A stretch of DNA of 64,000 nucleotides from positions 1 through 64,000 of the forward strand of contig NVXM01000012.1 of assembly GCA_002733865.1 (NCBI GenBank), read 5' to 3'. The number at the start of each line of letters is the position of its first letter. The first letter of the stretch is position 1. Both the position numbers and the translations under genes were made by a program. Shown one piece after another: positions 45,850 through 55,909 of this stretch. This DNA comes from Sphingopyxis sp. GTDB taxonomy: Bacteria > Pseudomonadota > Alphaproteobacteria > Sphingomonadales > Sphingomonadaceae. A model generated the notes under the pieces. That model did no database searches. It saw only the letters and a list, made by a program, of their open reading frames with translations, and had not been told where the DNA came from.

Positions 45850-47247
45850 CTACATATGCAAAACGCGCCCATAGGCATCGAGTACGCTTTCATGCATCAT
45901 CTCGCTGAGCGTCGGATGCGGGAAGACGGTGTTCATCAATTCGGCCTCGGTCGTTTCCAGCGTTTTGCCGATGGTATAACCCTGGATCAGTTCGGTCACT
46001 TCCGCGCCGATCATATGGGCACCGAGCAGTTCGCCCGTCTTGGCGTCAAACACCGTCTTGATAAAGCCTTCGGTCTCGCCCAGCGCGATCGCCTTACCAT
46101 TGCCGATGAACGGGAATTTGCCGACCTTGACGTCATGACCGGCTTCCTTTGCTTTGGCTTCGGTCAGGCCGACGCTAGCGATCTGCGGATGGCAATAGGT
46201 GCAGCCCGGGATATTGTTCACGTCCATGGTGTGCGGATCTCCACCCGCGATGGTTTCCGCCGCAATGACGCCTTCATGGCTCGCCTTGTGCGCCAGCCAT
46301 GGCCCGGCGGTGCAGTCGCCGATCGCGTAAATACCTTCGATATTGGTCCGGCAATGGTCGTCGGTCTTGATATGGTAGCGCTCATCCGGCTCCACACCCA
46401 GTTCGTCGAGCCCGATTGTCTCGATATTGGGCTGAATACCGACGGCGACAATCACATGGCTGAAGTCATGCTTGTCCTTCTTGCCCTTGCTGTCCTCGAT
46501 CTCGGCCTTTACGCCCTTGTCACCGACTTCGATGCTCTTGACGCCAGCACCGGTCATGATGGTTATACCCTGTTTTTTCAGGGACTTCTCGAGGAAAGCT
46601 GAGACCTCTTCATCTTCCACTGGAACGACCCGGTCAAGCATCTCCGCAACGGTGACGTCGACTCCGATATCATTGTAGAAGCTGGCAAATTCGATACCGA
46701 TCGCGCCGGAGCCGATGACCAGCAATTTGGTCGGTGTTTCCGGTGGCGTCATGGCGTGACGATAGGTCCAGATGCGTTTGCCGTCGGCCTTGGCAAAAGG
46801 CAGATCGCGAGCGCGGGCGCCGGTGGCGATGATGATATTCTTGGCGCTGAGCTCTTCCTCCCCCTTTTCGGTCTTTACCGTCATCTTTCCCGGCGCAGTG
46901 ATCTTGCCGTCACCCATGACGACATCAATCTTGTTCTTCTTCATTAGGCCAGTTACGCCCTGATTGAGCTGCTTGGCCACCCCGCGCGAGCGCTTGACGA
47001 TCGCATCGAGATCGGCGCTGATCTTCTCGGCGGCAAGGCCATAATCGCTGGCATGTTTCATATTATGAAACACCTCGGCCGAACGCAGCATCGCCTTGGT
47101 CGGAATACAGCCCCAGTTGAGGCAGATGCCGCCGAGATTTTCGCGTTCGACAATCGCAGTTTTGAGGCCGAGTTGCGACGCGCGGATTGCGGCGACATAA
47201 CCGCCGGGGCCGGATCCAAGAACGATTAGGTCGTAAGTGTCTGCCAT
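45850..47247 (-). CDS. lpdA: Dihydrolipoamide dehydrogenase (E3)
   Basis: 465 residues. FAD-binding DLIVLGSGPGGYVAAIRAS, redox-active disulfide GGICLNWGCIPTKAML, NAD-binding VIGSGAIGIEFASFYND, the second FAD motif YAIGDCTAGPWLAHKA, and C-terminal catalytic HPTLSEMMHE. It reoxidises the lipoyl groups of 2-oxoacid dehydrogenase complexes. It follows the E2 and a thioesterase gene on the same strand, with AGAGGA before its ATG. Confidence 0.95.
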   Translation of the reverse strand: MADTYDLIVLGSGPGGYVAAIRASQLGLKTAIVERENLGGICLNWGCIPTKAMLRSAEVFHNMKHASDYGLAAEKISADLDAIVKRSRGVAKQLNQGVTGLMKKNKIDVVMGDGKITAPGKMTVKTEKGEEELSAKNIIIATGARARDLPFAKADGKRIWTYRHAMTPPETPTKLLVIGSGAIGIEFASFYNDIGVDVTVAEMLDRVVPVEDEEVSAFLEKSLKKQGITIMTGAGVKSIEVGDKGVKAEIEDSKGKKDKHDFSHVIVAVGIQPNIETIGLDELGVEPDERYHIKTDDHCRTNIEGIYAIGDCTAGPWLAHKASHEGVIAAETIAGGDPHTMDVNNIPGCTYCHPQIASVGLTEAKAKEAGHDVKVGKFPFIGNGKAIALGETEGFIKTVFDAKTGELLGAHMIGAEVTELIQGYTIGKTLETTEAELMNTVFPHPTLSEMMHESVLDAYGRVLHM

Positions 47248-47268
47248 ATTATTCCTCTTTGAGAATTT

Positions 47269-47652
47269 TTAATTCAGCGCCGGCACCTGCACCGGCTTGC
47301 CGTCTGCGTCCACCGCCACAAATGTGTAGACGCCCGACGCTGCCTTCGTCATTTCGTCCTCATGCCGGTCGCGCCGATACGCATCGACCTGAACGGTCAT
47401 CGAACTGCGACCGATCTTTGTGAATTCGGCATAGACCGACAATTCATCACCGATTTCCACCGGATGCCCAAAACGGAGATCGTTTGCGCCAACCACGACC
47501 GACTGGTGCTTGCTGTGCTGAGCAGCAAGAGCACCACCGGCCTGCGCCATCTGGCCCATCAGCCAACCGCCAAAGGCTACGCCATAGGGATTGCCTTCGG
47601 TGGGCATGACAATCGTCCGGATAGCCGGAACTTTCGCGCTCAGCGCGGTCAA
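47269..47652 (-). CDS. Acyl-CoA thioesterase (YciA-type hotdog)
   Basis: 127 residues. Single hotdog domain with [20 protein letters not shown], the catalytic region of YciA/BFIT-type thioesterases, and [20 protein letters not shown]. It hydrolyses acyl-CoA thioesters in the cytoplasm. It begins with a TTG that overlaps the E2 stop (TTGA), so translation is coupled to E2. lpdA follows 21 bases later. Confidence 0.85.
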   Translation of the reverse strand: MTALSAKVPAIRTIVMPTEGNPYGVAFGGWLMGQMAQAGGALAAQHSKHQSVVVGANDLRFGHPVEIGDELSVYAEFTKIGRSSMTVQVDAYRRDRHEDEMTKAASGVYTFVAVDADGKPVQVPALN

Positions 47653-48983
47653 GCAAGCATCCCCAGCGGATTTTCAACGGTTTCCTTGAACGCCTTCATA
47701 AATGCTGCACCAGTCGCGCCGTCGATGGCGCGGTGGTCAAAGCTGCCGGTGGCGGTCATGATCGTTGCAATCTGGACGCTGTCATCAATCACCACAGGTT
47801 TTTTGATACCGGCGCTGATCGCCAGGATCATGCCCTGCGGCGGATTGATCACTGCATCGAAAGCGGTCACACCGAACATACCCATATTGGACAGGCTGGC
47901 GGTCCCGCCCTGATATTCGTGCATCTTCAGCTTGCCGGCTTTGGCGCGCTCGGCGAGATCTTTCATTTCGGTAGCGATAGCGCTCAGAGATTTGGTATCG
48001 GCGCTGGTAATGATGGGCGTGATCAGACCGCCCTGGATGCTGACGGCAACCGCAATATCTGCGCGCTGGTAGCGGATGAGAGTATCTTCGGTATAGCTGA
48101 CATTGCTGTCCGGTGCCTGCATCAGAGCGACTGCCTGTGCCTTGATCAGCAAATCATTGACTGAGAGTTTGATACCGCGCGCTTCCAGCGAAGCATTGAG
48201 CTCGCCGCGCAGTTTCAGCAGCTTGTCGATATTGACATCAATGCTGACCCGGTAATGCGGAATGGTCTGTTTGGCCTCGGTCAACCGGCGGGCGATTGTC
48301 TTGCGCATGCCCGACAGTTTCTCTGCGACATGCGGAATATCGAAATCGTCTGATGTCGATGCAGCCTTTGGAGCGGGAGTGGAGGCCGGAGCTGCGCTTG
48401 GTGCCGGAGTCGCCTCCTCGCTCTTGGCCGGCGCTGTACCGCCTTCCGCTGCGTCGATATCGGCCTTGATAATCCGGCCATTGGGACCGGAGCCGGACAC
48501 TGCGGCCAGATCAACCCCTTTCTGCTCAGCCAGACGCCGCGCCAAGGGGCTGACTTTCAGGCGGTCATCGCCGCTATCCTGCTTCGCTTTGGCTGGTGAC
48601 GGTGAAGGTTCGGGTGCGGAATCTGCCTCCGGTTCTGGCGCAGGCGACGGCGTCGGCGCAGGCTTTTCTGCCTTGTTCTCTGCCGGTTCGGTCTTTTTCT
48701 GTTTCGGCTCAGCGGGCGCTTCGATATCGCCAGCGTCTTCGCCTTCTTCCGCGATGATCGCGATCACCTCACCGACTTTTACATTATCGGTACCTTCTGC
48801 AACGACAATCTTGGCAATGATACCCTCGTCGATCGCCTCGAATTCCATTGTTGCCTTGTCGGTCTCTATTTCGGCCAGCAAATCACCGGACGAGACGCTA
48901 TCGCCCTCCTTCACCAGCCATTTGGCGAGTGTTCCTTCCTCCATCGTCGGGGAGAGCGCAGGCATTTGGAGATTGATGGGCAT
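47649..48983 (-). CDS. pdhC: Pyruvate dehydrogenase E2 (dihydrolipoyl acetyltransferase)
   Basis: About 444 residues from the ATG at 48983. One lipoyl domain with the modified lysine in [12 protein letters not shown], an Ala/Pro/Glu-rich linker, an E3/E1-binding domain ([29 protein letters not shown]), a second linker and a catalytic domain ending with the acetyltransferase motif [14 protein letters not shown]. No E1 genes accompany it in the window. The 32 residues upstream of this ATG in the longer frame are not lipoyl-like. Confidence 0.93.
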   Translation of the reverse strand: MPINLQMPALSPTMEEGTLAKWLVKEGDSVSSGDLLAEIETDKATMEFEAIDEGIIAKIVVAEGTDNVKVGEVIAIIAEEGEDAGDIEAPAEPKQKKTEPAENKAEKPAPTPSPAPEPEADSAPEPSPSPAKAKQDSGDDRLKVSPLARRLAEQKGVDLAAVSGSGPNGRIIKADIDAAEGGTAPAKSEEATPAPSAAPASTPAPKAASTSDDFDIPHVAEKLSGMRKTIARRLTEAKQTIPHYRVSIDVNIDKLLKLRGELNASLEARGIKLSVNDLLIKAQAVALMQAPDSNVSYTEDTLIRYQRADIAVAVSIQGGLITPIITSADTKSLSAIATEMKDLAERAKAGKLKMHEYQGGTASLSNMGMFGVTAFDAVINPPQGMILAISAGIKKPVVIDDSVQIATIMTATGSFDHRAIDGATGAAFMKAFKETVENPLGMLA

Positions 48984-49120
48984 GGCCGGTGATCTTTCCT
49001 GAAATAAGTCCTGTTTTCGCTTAAAGCTGTCGAACATTGCGCCAATGGCGTCAAGGGCGGTTGCTTGCCTTGCGAGCATTTTTGTCGCAACAGGTATTTC
49101 TGACAGGAGGAGGAGGGTTC

Positions 49121-49576
49121 ATGCGTACATATCTTGTGGTGATCGACGAGACCGATGAGGCAAGCCTGGCGCTTCGCTTTGCCTCGCGCCGTGCGATGAA
49201 GACCAACAGCGGGTTGCACATTCTGGCGCTGGTAGAGAGCGAGGACTTTGTCGCGTGGGGCGGCGTACAGGCGACTCTTGCCGAAGAAGCGAAAAATCGC
49301 GCGGAGGCCCTGGTGTCCGGCGCTGCCGGCAGCTTGTTTGAAGAAACCGGGATTCGCCCTTCCATCACGGTCAGGCAAGGCAAGGGTCCAAAAGTCGTGC
49401 GGGCGATGATGGATGACGTCGATGGTCTTGCTGCGCTGGTGCTTGGCGCGGCAGCAACCGGCGTTCCAGGCCCGCTGGTTAGCCATTTTGCCGCGACCGA
49501 AGCGGGCTCCCTGCCCTGTCCGGTGATGGTCGTCCCCGGATCGCTCAGCAAGGAAGAGATTGACCGGCTTAGTTAA
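49121..49576 (+). CDS. Universal stress protein (UspA family)
   Basis: 151 residues from the ATG at 49121, which has a very strong GAGGAGG. A single Usp domain: MRTYLVVIDETDEASLALRF and the nucleotide-binding pattern in LGAAATGVPGPLVSHFAATE, ending PCPVMVVPG. It is divergent from the E2 gene and its 3' end overlaps the convergent peroxiredoxin gene by four bases. Confidence 0.88.
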   Translation: MRTYLVVIDETDEASLALRFASRRAMKTNSGLHILALVESEDFVAWGGVQATLAEEAKNRAEALVSGAAGSLFEETGIRPSITVRQGKGPKVVRAMMDDVDGLAALVLGAAATGVPGPLVSHFAATEAGSLPCPVMVVPGSLSKEEIDRLS

Positions 49577-50103
49577 TTCGACGGGGCCAGCGCGCCGCGT
49601 GCCGGATAATTATGTTCCAGTGCATAATCGATGCCTTGCAGCAATTGATCCAGAGGAGGCCTGGTAAAAGGCATGCTTTGAATGCTGGCAAAATAAAGAC
49701 TGCAATCCGGCTTGACCAGCAGCATTGCCGGTTCGGAAAATATCCTCGGCTCTTCGCTTCCCGGGCGGCCAGACGAAATATAGAGATCCAGTTGGCGAGC
49801 AGTATCTTCACTGAGACCATAGCCGAGCAGAAGCTCCCCGATCTCCCACTCGTCCACTGATTTCTGCGCCCGCGCCTTGTTGTCCATGCTGATCGCGACC
49901 ACCGTCACCCCGCGCTTTGCGAAATCGTTCAATTTGCGCTGGAGTTCGCGCACCTGCATTTTACAGATCGGGCAGTGGGCTCCGCGATAGAACAGCAGCA
50001 AGGTAAAATTGTCACCAAGCCGCTGACTCAGTTGAAACTGGCCCCCATCGATCAGCCGGACGGTGAAATCAGGAATGGGCCGGGTCGGAAGAAGTCTGGG
50101 CAT
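49573..50103 (-). CDS. AhpC/TSA-type peroxiredoxin-like protein
   Basis: 176 residues, thioredoxin fold: FTLLLFYRGAHCPICKMQ carries a CPIC pair at the peroxiredoxin/thioredoxin active site, followed by RGVTVVAISMDNKARAQ. The CxxC layout is that of redoxin-domain proteins rather than classical 2-Cys AhpC. Likely a thiol-dependent peroxide or disulfide reductase in the cytoplasm. ATG with AGGAT upstream. Confidence 0.8.
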   Translation of the reverse strand: MPRLLPTRPIPDFTVRLIDGGQFQLSQRLGDNFTLLLFYRGAHCPICKMQVRELQRKLNDFAKRGVTVVAISMDNKARAQKSVDEWEIGELLLGYGLSEDTARQLDLYISSGRPGSEEPRIFSEPAMLLVKPDCSLYFASIQSMPFTRPPLDQLLQGIDYALEHNYPARGALAPSN

Positions 50104-50172
50104 TGGGGAAATCCTTCGTGATTGCTATCCTATACACCCTTTCGAGGCAGATGATCCTCCCGCAGCAAAGAA

Positions 50173-52467
50173 TTATTTTCTTCTGACCTTTCCTTTGCGG
50201 CCTTTTATATTTGCCGGACGTCCAGGTTTGCCCTTCCGATGCGGTTTGCCTTTACCAGCCCGAAACGGTGCCTTTCGGCCGGGCATATGATTTGCGCCTT
50301 CCGGGAGTTCGAACAACAGGCTGCCCGTGGCAGCGTTGGCCTCGACCAGACGCAGTTCGATTTTCTGCCCGATATTGTACGTCGTACCGCTCTCCATCCC
50401 GGTCAGCTGTTGCTTCGACTCGTCATAGTCGAACCGTTCCGCGCCAAGGCTGCGCACCGGCACCAGACCGTCACCACCCAGCTCCTCAACCGTGGCAAAG
50501 AAACCGAAATTCTGGACGCCGGTAATCCGGCATTTCACGACTTCGCCGATTCGGTTTGCCAAATGGGCAGAGATATAGCGGTCGATGGTTTCCCACTCCG
50601 CCTTCATCGCGCGGCGTTCCAGCTTTGATATTTTTTCCGAAATCAGTTCAAGCCGCCCTGCCTCTTCCTTGTTCAAACCGGAATATTGCGGAATATCGCT
50701 GTTTTCGGGCGCAGGCTGCTCGAGCTTACAGGCAGTCACCAGCGCGCGGTGAACGATCAGATCGGCATAGCGCCGGATCGGGCTGGTAAAATGCGCGTAG
50801 CTTCCCAACGACAGGCCGAAATGACCCAAATTGGTATGTCCATAATAAGCCTGGGTCTGGCTGCGCAGGATCTGCTCCATCACCAGCGGCAAAAGCAGCT
50901 CGTCATCGACCTGCTCGATCAGATTGTTGAACACCGACGGCTTGATCACCTGCCCCATGGCAAAGCTCATGTCGAACGTCTTGAGATAGTCCTTCAGTGC
51001 GATCAGCTTCTCGCGCGAAGGCACTTCGTGGACGCGGTAGATGACCGGAGATTTCTTGGATTCCAGCATCTTCGCGGCCGCCACATTGGCGACAATCATA
51101 TAATCTTCGACCACCCGATGGGCATCGAGACGCTCGCGGATCGCGATCTCGACAATCTTTCCCTGATCATCGAGCACAACGCGCTTTTCCGGCAGATCGA
51201 GATTAAGCGGCTCGCGTTCGTCACGCGCCTTGGCCAGCAGCTTCCAGCAGGCCCATAACGGTTCGAGCGCTTTTTTCTTCAGCGGATGGTCGAGCCTGCC
51301 GTCCATTGCCGCCTGCGCATCTTCATAGGCGATATTGCCGGCCAGTTTGACAATCGCTCTGGTAAAGCGGGACGCGATCACCTGCCCTTTTGCGTTGATC
51401 GTCACGTGGCAAACCAGAGACACCCGGTCCACGCCCTGTTTGAGCGAGCAAACATCGGTGGACAATGCCTCCGGCAGCATGGGTACAACCCGATCAGGGA
51501 AATAGACGCTATTGCCCCGCTTATAGGCTTCGCGGTCGAGTTTGCTTCCGGAGCGCACATAATAAGAGACATCGGCGATCGCGATCAGCGCCTTGAACCC
51601 GCCCTTGTTATCCGGACTGCCATCCGGTGCGGCCCAGATCGCGTCATCATGATCGCGCGCGTCGGCAGGATCGATCGCGACGATCGGGAGATGCCGCAAG
51701 TCTTCCCGTTTTTCTTTCGAAATCGCGAGCTTGGTCGCCAACTCGGCTTCCTTTGTCACCGCGTCAGGAAAATGCAGCGGGATTTCAAATTTGTGGATCG
51801 CAATCAGGCTGAATGACTTGGGCGCGAACGGATCACCCAAAACTTCCTTCACCCGCGCCTTGACTTCGGAGCCCCGCTTTAGCGGCTCGGCCAAGACCAG
51901 ATTGCCCGGCTCGGCCTCGCCCAAATCCAGGATAGGCGTACTCCGGCGGACCTTGCGATCAACGGGTTTCAGCCAATAGCGGTCCTTCTCGTCTTTTTCG
52001 ACGATGCCGAGCAACATCTCGCTGCTCTGGGCCAGCTTTTTCATCAGAAAGGCGATATGCCCGTTCCCGCGTTCTTCCGTCCTGGCGAGGATCCGATCCC
52101 CAATCGCAAGAGCGGCCCTCCTGCCCTTTTCCTTGATTCGCAGCTTTGGTGCCGGTGCATTGTCGGCCTCCCATTTTTCGGGAATGCCGATTGCCTCGTT
52201 GCCGTCGATTTCAACGATTTTCAGAACCGTGACTTTTGGTATGCCGCCCATCTTGTGAAATGCCCGTCCCGGAGTGCTGTCGATCAGGCCTTCGTCGGCC
52301 ATGTCCTTAAACAATGCTTTCAGGGCAATTTTATCGGAACCCCTCAATCCGAATGCCTTGGCGATTTCGCGCTTGCCGACCGGCTGATCCGATCGCTCGA
52401 TGAGATCCATGATTTGCTTGCGCGTCGGAACCTGCTTCGGTTTATGTGGTTTCCTGGGGCCGGCCAT
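50173..52467 (-). CDS. rnr: Ribonuclease R
   Basis: 764 residues. N-terminal winged-helix and OB cold-shock domains, then the RNB catalytic domain with IAIDPADARDHDDAIWA, which contains the metal-binding aspartates, and YVRSGSKLDREAYKRGNSVYFP; a C-terminal S1 domain (VKCRITGVQNFGFFATVEEL) and a basic tail rich in Lys/Gly. A 3'-5' exoribonuclease for structured RNA and tmRNA-linked decay. Its ATG overlaps the proS stop (TAATG), so the two are coupled. Confidence 0.95.
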   Translation of the reverse strand: MAGPRKPHKPKQVPTRKQIMDLIERSDQPVGKREIAKAFGLRGSDKIALKALFKDMADEGLIDSTPGRAFHKMGGIPKVTVLKIVEIDGNEAIGIPEKWEADNAPAPKLRIKEKGRRAALAIGDRILARTEERGNGHIAFLMKKLAQSSEMLLGIVEKDEKDRYWLKPVDRKVRRSTPILDLGEAEPGNLVLAEPLKRGSEVKARVKEVLGDPFAPKSFSLIAIHKFEIPLHFPDAVTKEAELATKLAISKEKREDLRHLPIVAIDPADARDHDDAIWAAPDGSPDNKGGFKALIAIADVSYYVRSGSKLDREAYKRGNSVYFPDRVVPMLPEALSTDVCSLKQGVDRVSLVCHVTINAKGQVIASRFTRAIVKLAGNIAYEDAQAAMDGRLDHPLKKKALEPLWACWKLLAKARDEREPLNLDLPEKRVVLDDQGKIVEIAIRERLDAHRVVEDYMIVANVAAAKMLESKKSPVIYRVHEVPSREKLIALKDYLKTFDMSFAMGQVIKPSVFNNLIEQVDDELLLPLVMEQILRSQTQAYYGHTNLGHFGLSLGSYAHFTSPIRRYADLIVHRALVTACKLEQPAPENSDIPQYSGLNKEEAGRLELISEKISKLERRAMKAEWETIDRYISAHLANRIGEVVKCRITGVQNFGFFATVEELGGDGLVPVRSLGAERFDYDESKQQLTGMESGTTYNIGQKIELRLVEANAATGSLLFELPEGANHMPGRKAPFRAGKGKPHRKGKPGRPANIKGRKGKVRRK

Positions 52468-54002
52468 TAATAGGCTTTGCCGATGATGATTCGCTCATCG
52501 GCAGGTTCACCACTGAAGATGCAGTTCCCGTCCGCTGCGCCCGCATCCACTGGCACGTTGCGGAAGGTGAGCTTCAGCTTTTTGAGCCGTTCCTCGATCG
52601 CTTCCAGATCGTCACCGGTTGCCTTGCGCCATTGCACTTCCAGCCAGCCCGGATATTTCTTATTCTCTTTGTAGAAACGCTCGACATCCGACCAGTGCTC
52701 GATACCGCGGGTGATGTTGCTATCAAGACGCTGCTTGGCCTCGTCGTGCAGTGCGGACTGGATCTCAGTCAGCAAGTCCGGAATCTGTGGTATGAATTCG
52801 GACTTGGCCAGAAATTTCGTGTCCAGTTTACCGCTATCCTGATACAATGCGTCACGGCGGATCATTGCCACCTTGTCTTCTGCCATGTCGCGTGGACCGA
52901 TTTCAAGAATGATCGGCGCGCCTTTCTTGACCCACGACCATCTTTTGGTCTGGGTCTTGGCACCGCTGATATCAAGCTTCACCCGAACGGCTTCGTCAAA
53001 AGCTTTCAGGCCAGCGATTTCCTTCGCCAAAGCCTTGCAATAATCCAGCACCTGTTCGTCTTCGGGCTTGTCGCGCAGCATCGGTACGATCACTACCTGA
53101 TAAGGGGCAATCAATGGTGGTACGCGCATACCGTCATCGTCGCCGTGGGTCATGATAACCCCGCCGATCATCCGGGTCGATGTGCCCCAGCTGGTGGTAT
53201 AGGCGAACTGGAATTCACCGTCCTTGTCCTGAAAGCGGATATTCTGCGCCTTGCTGAAGGTCTGGCCGAGGAAGTGACTGGTGCCGGCCTGCAGCGCTTT
53301 GCCATCCTGCATCATCGCCTCGATCGAGTAGGTCGCATCGGCACCGGGAAAGCGTTCGTTCTCGGGTTTTTCGCCCGCGACGACCGGCATCGCCAGGACA
53401 TTTTCGGAAAATTCGCGGTACATTTCAAGGATATTGAGCGTTTCCTCCATTGCCTCGGCTTTCGAGGCATGCGCCGTATGGCCTTCCTGCCAAAGGAATT
53501 CGCTCGTCCGCAGGAACATCCGGGTCCGCATTTCCCAGCGCACAACATTGGCCCACTGGTTGATCATCACGGGCAGGTCGCGCCAGCTCTGCACCCAGCG
53601 GGCAAAGGCCGTACCGATCACGGTTTCCGAGGTCGGACGAACCACCAGCGGCTCTTCCAGCTTCGCCTCGGGATCGACGATCAGTCCGCCATCTTCGCCT
53701 TTCGTCAGCCGGTGATGCGTGACCACCGCCATCTCCTTGGCAAAGCCGTCGACATGCTCGGCTTCCTTGGCAAAATAGCTCAGCGGGATGAACAGCGGGA
53801 AATAGCAATTTTCATGGCCGGTGGCCTTGATCCGCTGATCCATCAGATATTGCACCCGTTCCCAGATGCCATAGCCCCAAGGGCGCATGATCATGCAGCC
53901 GCGCACGCCCGATTCCTCGGCGAGATCAGCTTCGGTAATGACTTGTTGGTACCATCCCGCAAAATCATCTTCACGGGTTATGGACAGAGCATTTTTCTTC
54001 AA
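52467..54002 (-). CDS. proS: Prolyl-tRNA synthetase, short eukaryote/archaea-like form
   Basis: 511 residues. Class II motifs: motif 2 region VVRWEMRTRMFLRTSEFLWQ, EGHTAHASKAEA, and motif 3 GGVIMTHGDDDGMRVPP, with the C-terminal zinc-type domain characteristic of the archaeal/eukaryal ProRS branch and no editing insertion domain. It lacks the bacterial INS domain, so mischarged Ala-tRNA(Pro) must be cleared in trans if at all. The start is a TTG with AGGAAA upstream. It is the first gene of the proS-rnr unit. Confidence 0.93.
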   Translation of the reverse strand: MKKNALSITREDDFAGWYQQVITEADLAEESGVRGCMIMRPWGYGIWERVQYLMDQRIKATGHENCYFPLFIPLSYFAKEAEHVDGFAKEMAVVTHHRLTKGEDGGLIVDPEAKLEEPLVVRPTSETVIGTAFARWVQSWRDLPVMINQWANVVRWEMRTRMFLRTSEFLWQEGHTAHASKAEAMEETLNILEMYREFSENVLAMPVVAGEKPENERFPGADATYSIEAMMQDGKALQAGTSHFLGQTFSKAQNIRFQDKDGEFQFAYTTSWGTSTRMIGGVIMTHGDDDGMRVPPLIAPYQVVIVPMLRDKPEDEQVLDYCKALAKEIAGLKAFDEAVRVKLDISGAKTQTKRWSWVKKGAPIILEIGPRDMAEDKVAMIRRDALYQDSGKLDTKFLAKSEFIPQIPDLLTEIQSALHDEAKQRLDSNITRGIEHWSDVERFYKENKKYPGWLEVQWRKATGDDLEAIEERLKKLKLTFRNVPVDAGAADGNCIFSGEPADERIIIGKAY

Positions 54003-54034
54003 TTCGTTTTCCTGCGGCTTGTAGGGTGGCCGTA

Positions 54035-54652
54035 TCAGTTATCAAGCTTGTCTATCTTGGACTGGATGTCAGCCAGCTGCTGTTTCAAAGCCATGATTTC
54101 GGCCTCTTTTTCGGATGTCGAGGCTGGTGATCCATCACCCGCCTCCGCACTATTGGTTTGGCCAAGGCTCAAGGCCTTTTCAAATACGCCAGCAAGCGGG
54201 CTTGCCTTCAACGCATTCTCGACCGCTTCCTGAAATTGTTTCTGGTTCTTGACCGCCATCTGACCCAACGGATTTTTGTTGAGCGCACCTTCAACAGCCT
54301 CCTGAAACTGTTTCTGATTTTTCCGGAAATTATCCATCGATGCTTCCAGATAGGATGGCATCAACGATTGCATACTGTTGCCATACATGGAGATCAGCTG
54401 GCGCAGAAATTTTACCGGAAGCATCTGCTTGCCGCTGCTTTCCTCGTCAACGATAATCTGGGTCAGAACATTATGCGTGATGTCTTCACCGGTTTTGGCA
54501 TCGACGACGATAAAATCCTGATCCTTGCGAGTCATTTCGGCGAGGAAATCGAGCGTAATGTAACTGGATGTTTCAGTATTGTAGAGACGCCGATTGGCAT
54601 ATTTTTTTATGGTGATCGGATCGCCTGGATTGCTATTTTTAGACTTGGCCAT
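54035..54652 (-). CDS. phaR: PhaR, polyhydroxyalkanoate synthesis repressor
   Basis: 205 residues. The N-terminal DNA-binding domain ITIKKYANRRLYNTETSSYI followed by DFIVVDAKTGEDIT is diagnostic of PhaR; a second PHB-binding part contains LPVKFLRQLISMYGNSMQ. The middle shows an internal repeat: NQKQFQEAVE occurs twice 28 residues apart. PhaR represses phasin and its own gene and is titrated by polymer granules. No PHA genes are in the window. Confidence 0.93.
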   Translation of the reverse strand: MAKSKNSNPGDPITIKKYANRRLYNTETSSYITLDFLAEMTRKDQDFIVVDAKTGEDITHNVLTQIIVDEESSGKQMLPVKFLRQLISMYGNSMQSLMPSYLEASMDNFRKNQKQFQEAVEGALNKNPLGQMAVKNQKQFQEAVENALKASPLAGVFEKALSLGQTNSAEAGDGSPASTSEKEAEIMALKQQLADIQSKIDKLDN

Positions 54653-54715
54653 ATCAGTTCCCGATGGGTTTTAATTGCTGAAGCTCTTAAGGACCTTCTA
54701 ACCATCAATAATTAA

Positions 54716-54815
54716 ATGTTGCACAAGCACTAAACCTATTTGTGCATTGCCGCAACTTCTGTTGTTGTGCAGCAATTTTGCGCAGCAATTTTTGATTGTG
54801 CAACTGCGTTGCATG
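54716..54815. promoter_or_regulatory. TGC/GCA-rich region upstream of phaR, candidate autoregulatory site
   Basis: The 100 bp ahead of phaR contain many TGC and GCA half-sites (TTGCACAAGC, TGTGCATTGCCGCAAC, GTGCAGCAATTTTGCGCAGC, GTGCAACTGCGTTGCA). PhaR of Paracoccus binds TGC-rich DNA, as far as I recall, so this looks like the autorepression site. The short stretch is otherwise AT-rich and non-coding. Confidence 0.5.
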
Positions 54816-54834
54816 GCGGTGTGCTTGTGGTCGA

Positions 54835-55890
54835 TTAAACCCAATAGCGGGACAGCCGGCTGCCCAGGCCGGTGATAAGTTCATATTGCGACAATCCGGA
54901 TTGGGCCGAAGCCGCCAGCAGATCATAATCGCAATCGACCCAATCCCCCTCTTTCAGATCAGGGGCACTGGTCAGGTCGATCGCGATCAAGTCCATTGAG
55001 ACGCGGCCGAGCACTGGCAGTTCTCTGCCTTCATGGCGAAAGATCCCCCGATCCGAGAAACCGCGCAGATAGCCATCAGCATAGCCCATCGCGAGAATGG
55101 CGACGGGATGTTCCTGCTTGGCCACATATCGCGCATTATAACCAAGCTTGTCGTCAATATGGAGAGTCCGGACCTGAAGGATCTCTGCCTGTGGCATGGC
55201 CACCTGCCGGATCACCGCCGCTAGCTCCGGTCGCTGGATGCCGCCGTAAAGTGCCAGACCCGGGCGAGTGAGATCAAAATGATATTCGCTGCCCAACGCG
55301 ATACCAGCGCTGTTCGCGAGACTGGTTCGTTGGTGCGGCACTAGGTCCAACCCCGCAGTATACGCGGCCAGCTGTTCACCGTTTTGTGGCCCGTCCTCAT
55401 CGGCCGATGCAAGATGGCTCATCGCCAAATCGATCGACATCCCGGCGAACAGTTCCAGGTTAAGGTCTGCAACGTTTAACCCAAGCCGGTTCATGCCGCT
55501 GTTGATCATGATATCGCACGGTCGGTTGGATGACTGCCACCGATTGACCTGATCGAGGCTGTTTAGCACCGGCTTGGCGGATGACTGCAAAGCGAAAGAC
55601 ATGTCGGCATCGCGCACGCCATTGAGCACGGAGACAGAAGCCTTGCCAGCAGTCAGATCCTCGATCTCTCTGGCTTCCTGCCAATTGGCGACGAAAAAGT
55701 CATCACAACCCGCGTCCAACAGATGGCGCACGACATCGCGCGCACCCAGGCCATAGCCATTGGCCTTCACTGCTGCGCCAGCCTTCGCTTTTCCGGACAT
55801 CTCATTCAGCGCGTTCCAGTTGGCCACAAGGGCTGCTCTATCCAGCTTTACGCTGGCGGTGGCTGGTATCGCTATTTCCTCTTCACTCAT
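54835..55890 (-). CDS. alr: Alanine racemase
   Basis: 351 residues from the ATG at 55890, which gives a normal-length racemase; an upstream extension would overlap the transporter gene. PLP lysine in AGAAVKANGYGLGARDV near the N-terminus, MINSGMNRLGL and LGRVSMDLIAIDLT, with the catalytic-type Tyr in KLGYNARYVA. It supplies D-alanine for peptidoglycan. It starts 19 bases after the MFS stop and is the last gene of the minus-strand run. Confidence 0.9.
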   Translation of the reverse strand: MSEEEIAIPATASVKLDRAALVANWNALNEMSGKAKAGAAVKANGYGLGARDVVRHLLDAGCDDFFVANWQEAREIEDLTAGKASVSVLNGVRDADMSFALQSSAKPVLNSLDQVNRWQSSNRPCDIMINSGMNRLGLNVADLNLELFAGMSIDLAMSHLASADEDGPQNGEQLAAYTAGLDLVPHQRTSLANSAGIALGSEYHFDLTRPGLALYGGIQRPELAAVIRQVAMPQAEILQVRTLHIDDKLGYNARYVAKQEHPVAILAMGYADGYLRGFSDRGIFRHEGRELPVLGRVSMDLIAIDLTSAPDLKEGDWVDCDYDLLAASAQSGLSQYELITGLGSRLSRYWV

Positions 55891-55909
55891 GAAACGAGCG
55901 ATAATGACT

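Noticed and set aside
45620-45874. 84-residue plus-strand frame between lpdA and the aminotransferase
   Set aside because: Much of it is the palindromic repeat; no protein-like features.
52446-54233. 595-residue plus-strand frame
   Set aside because: Antisense shadow of proS; no recognisable domain.
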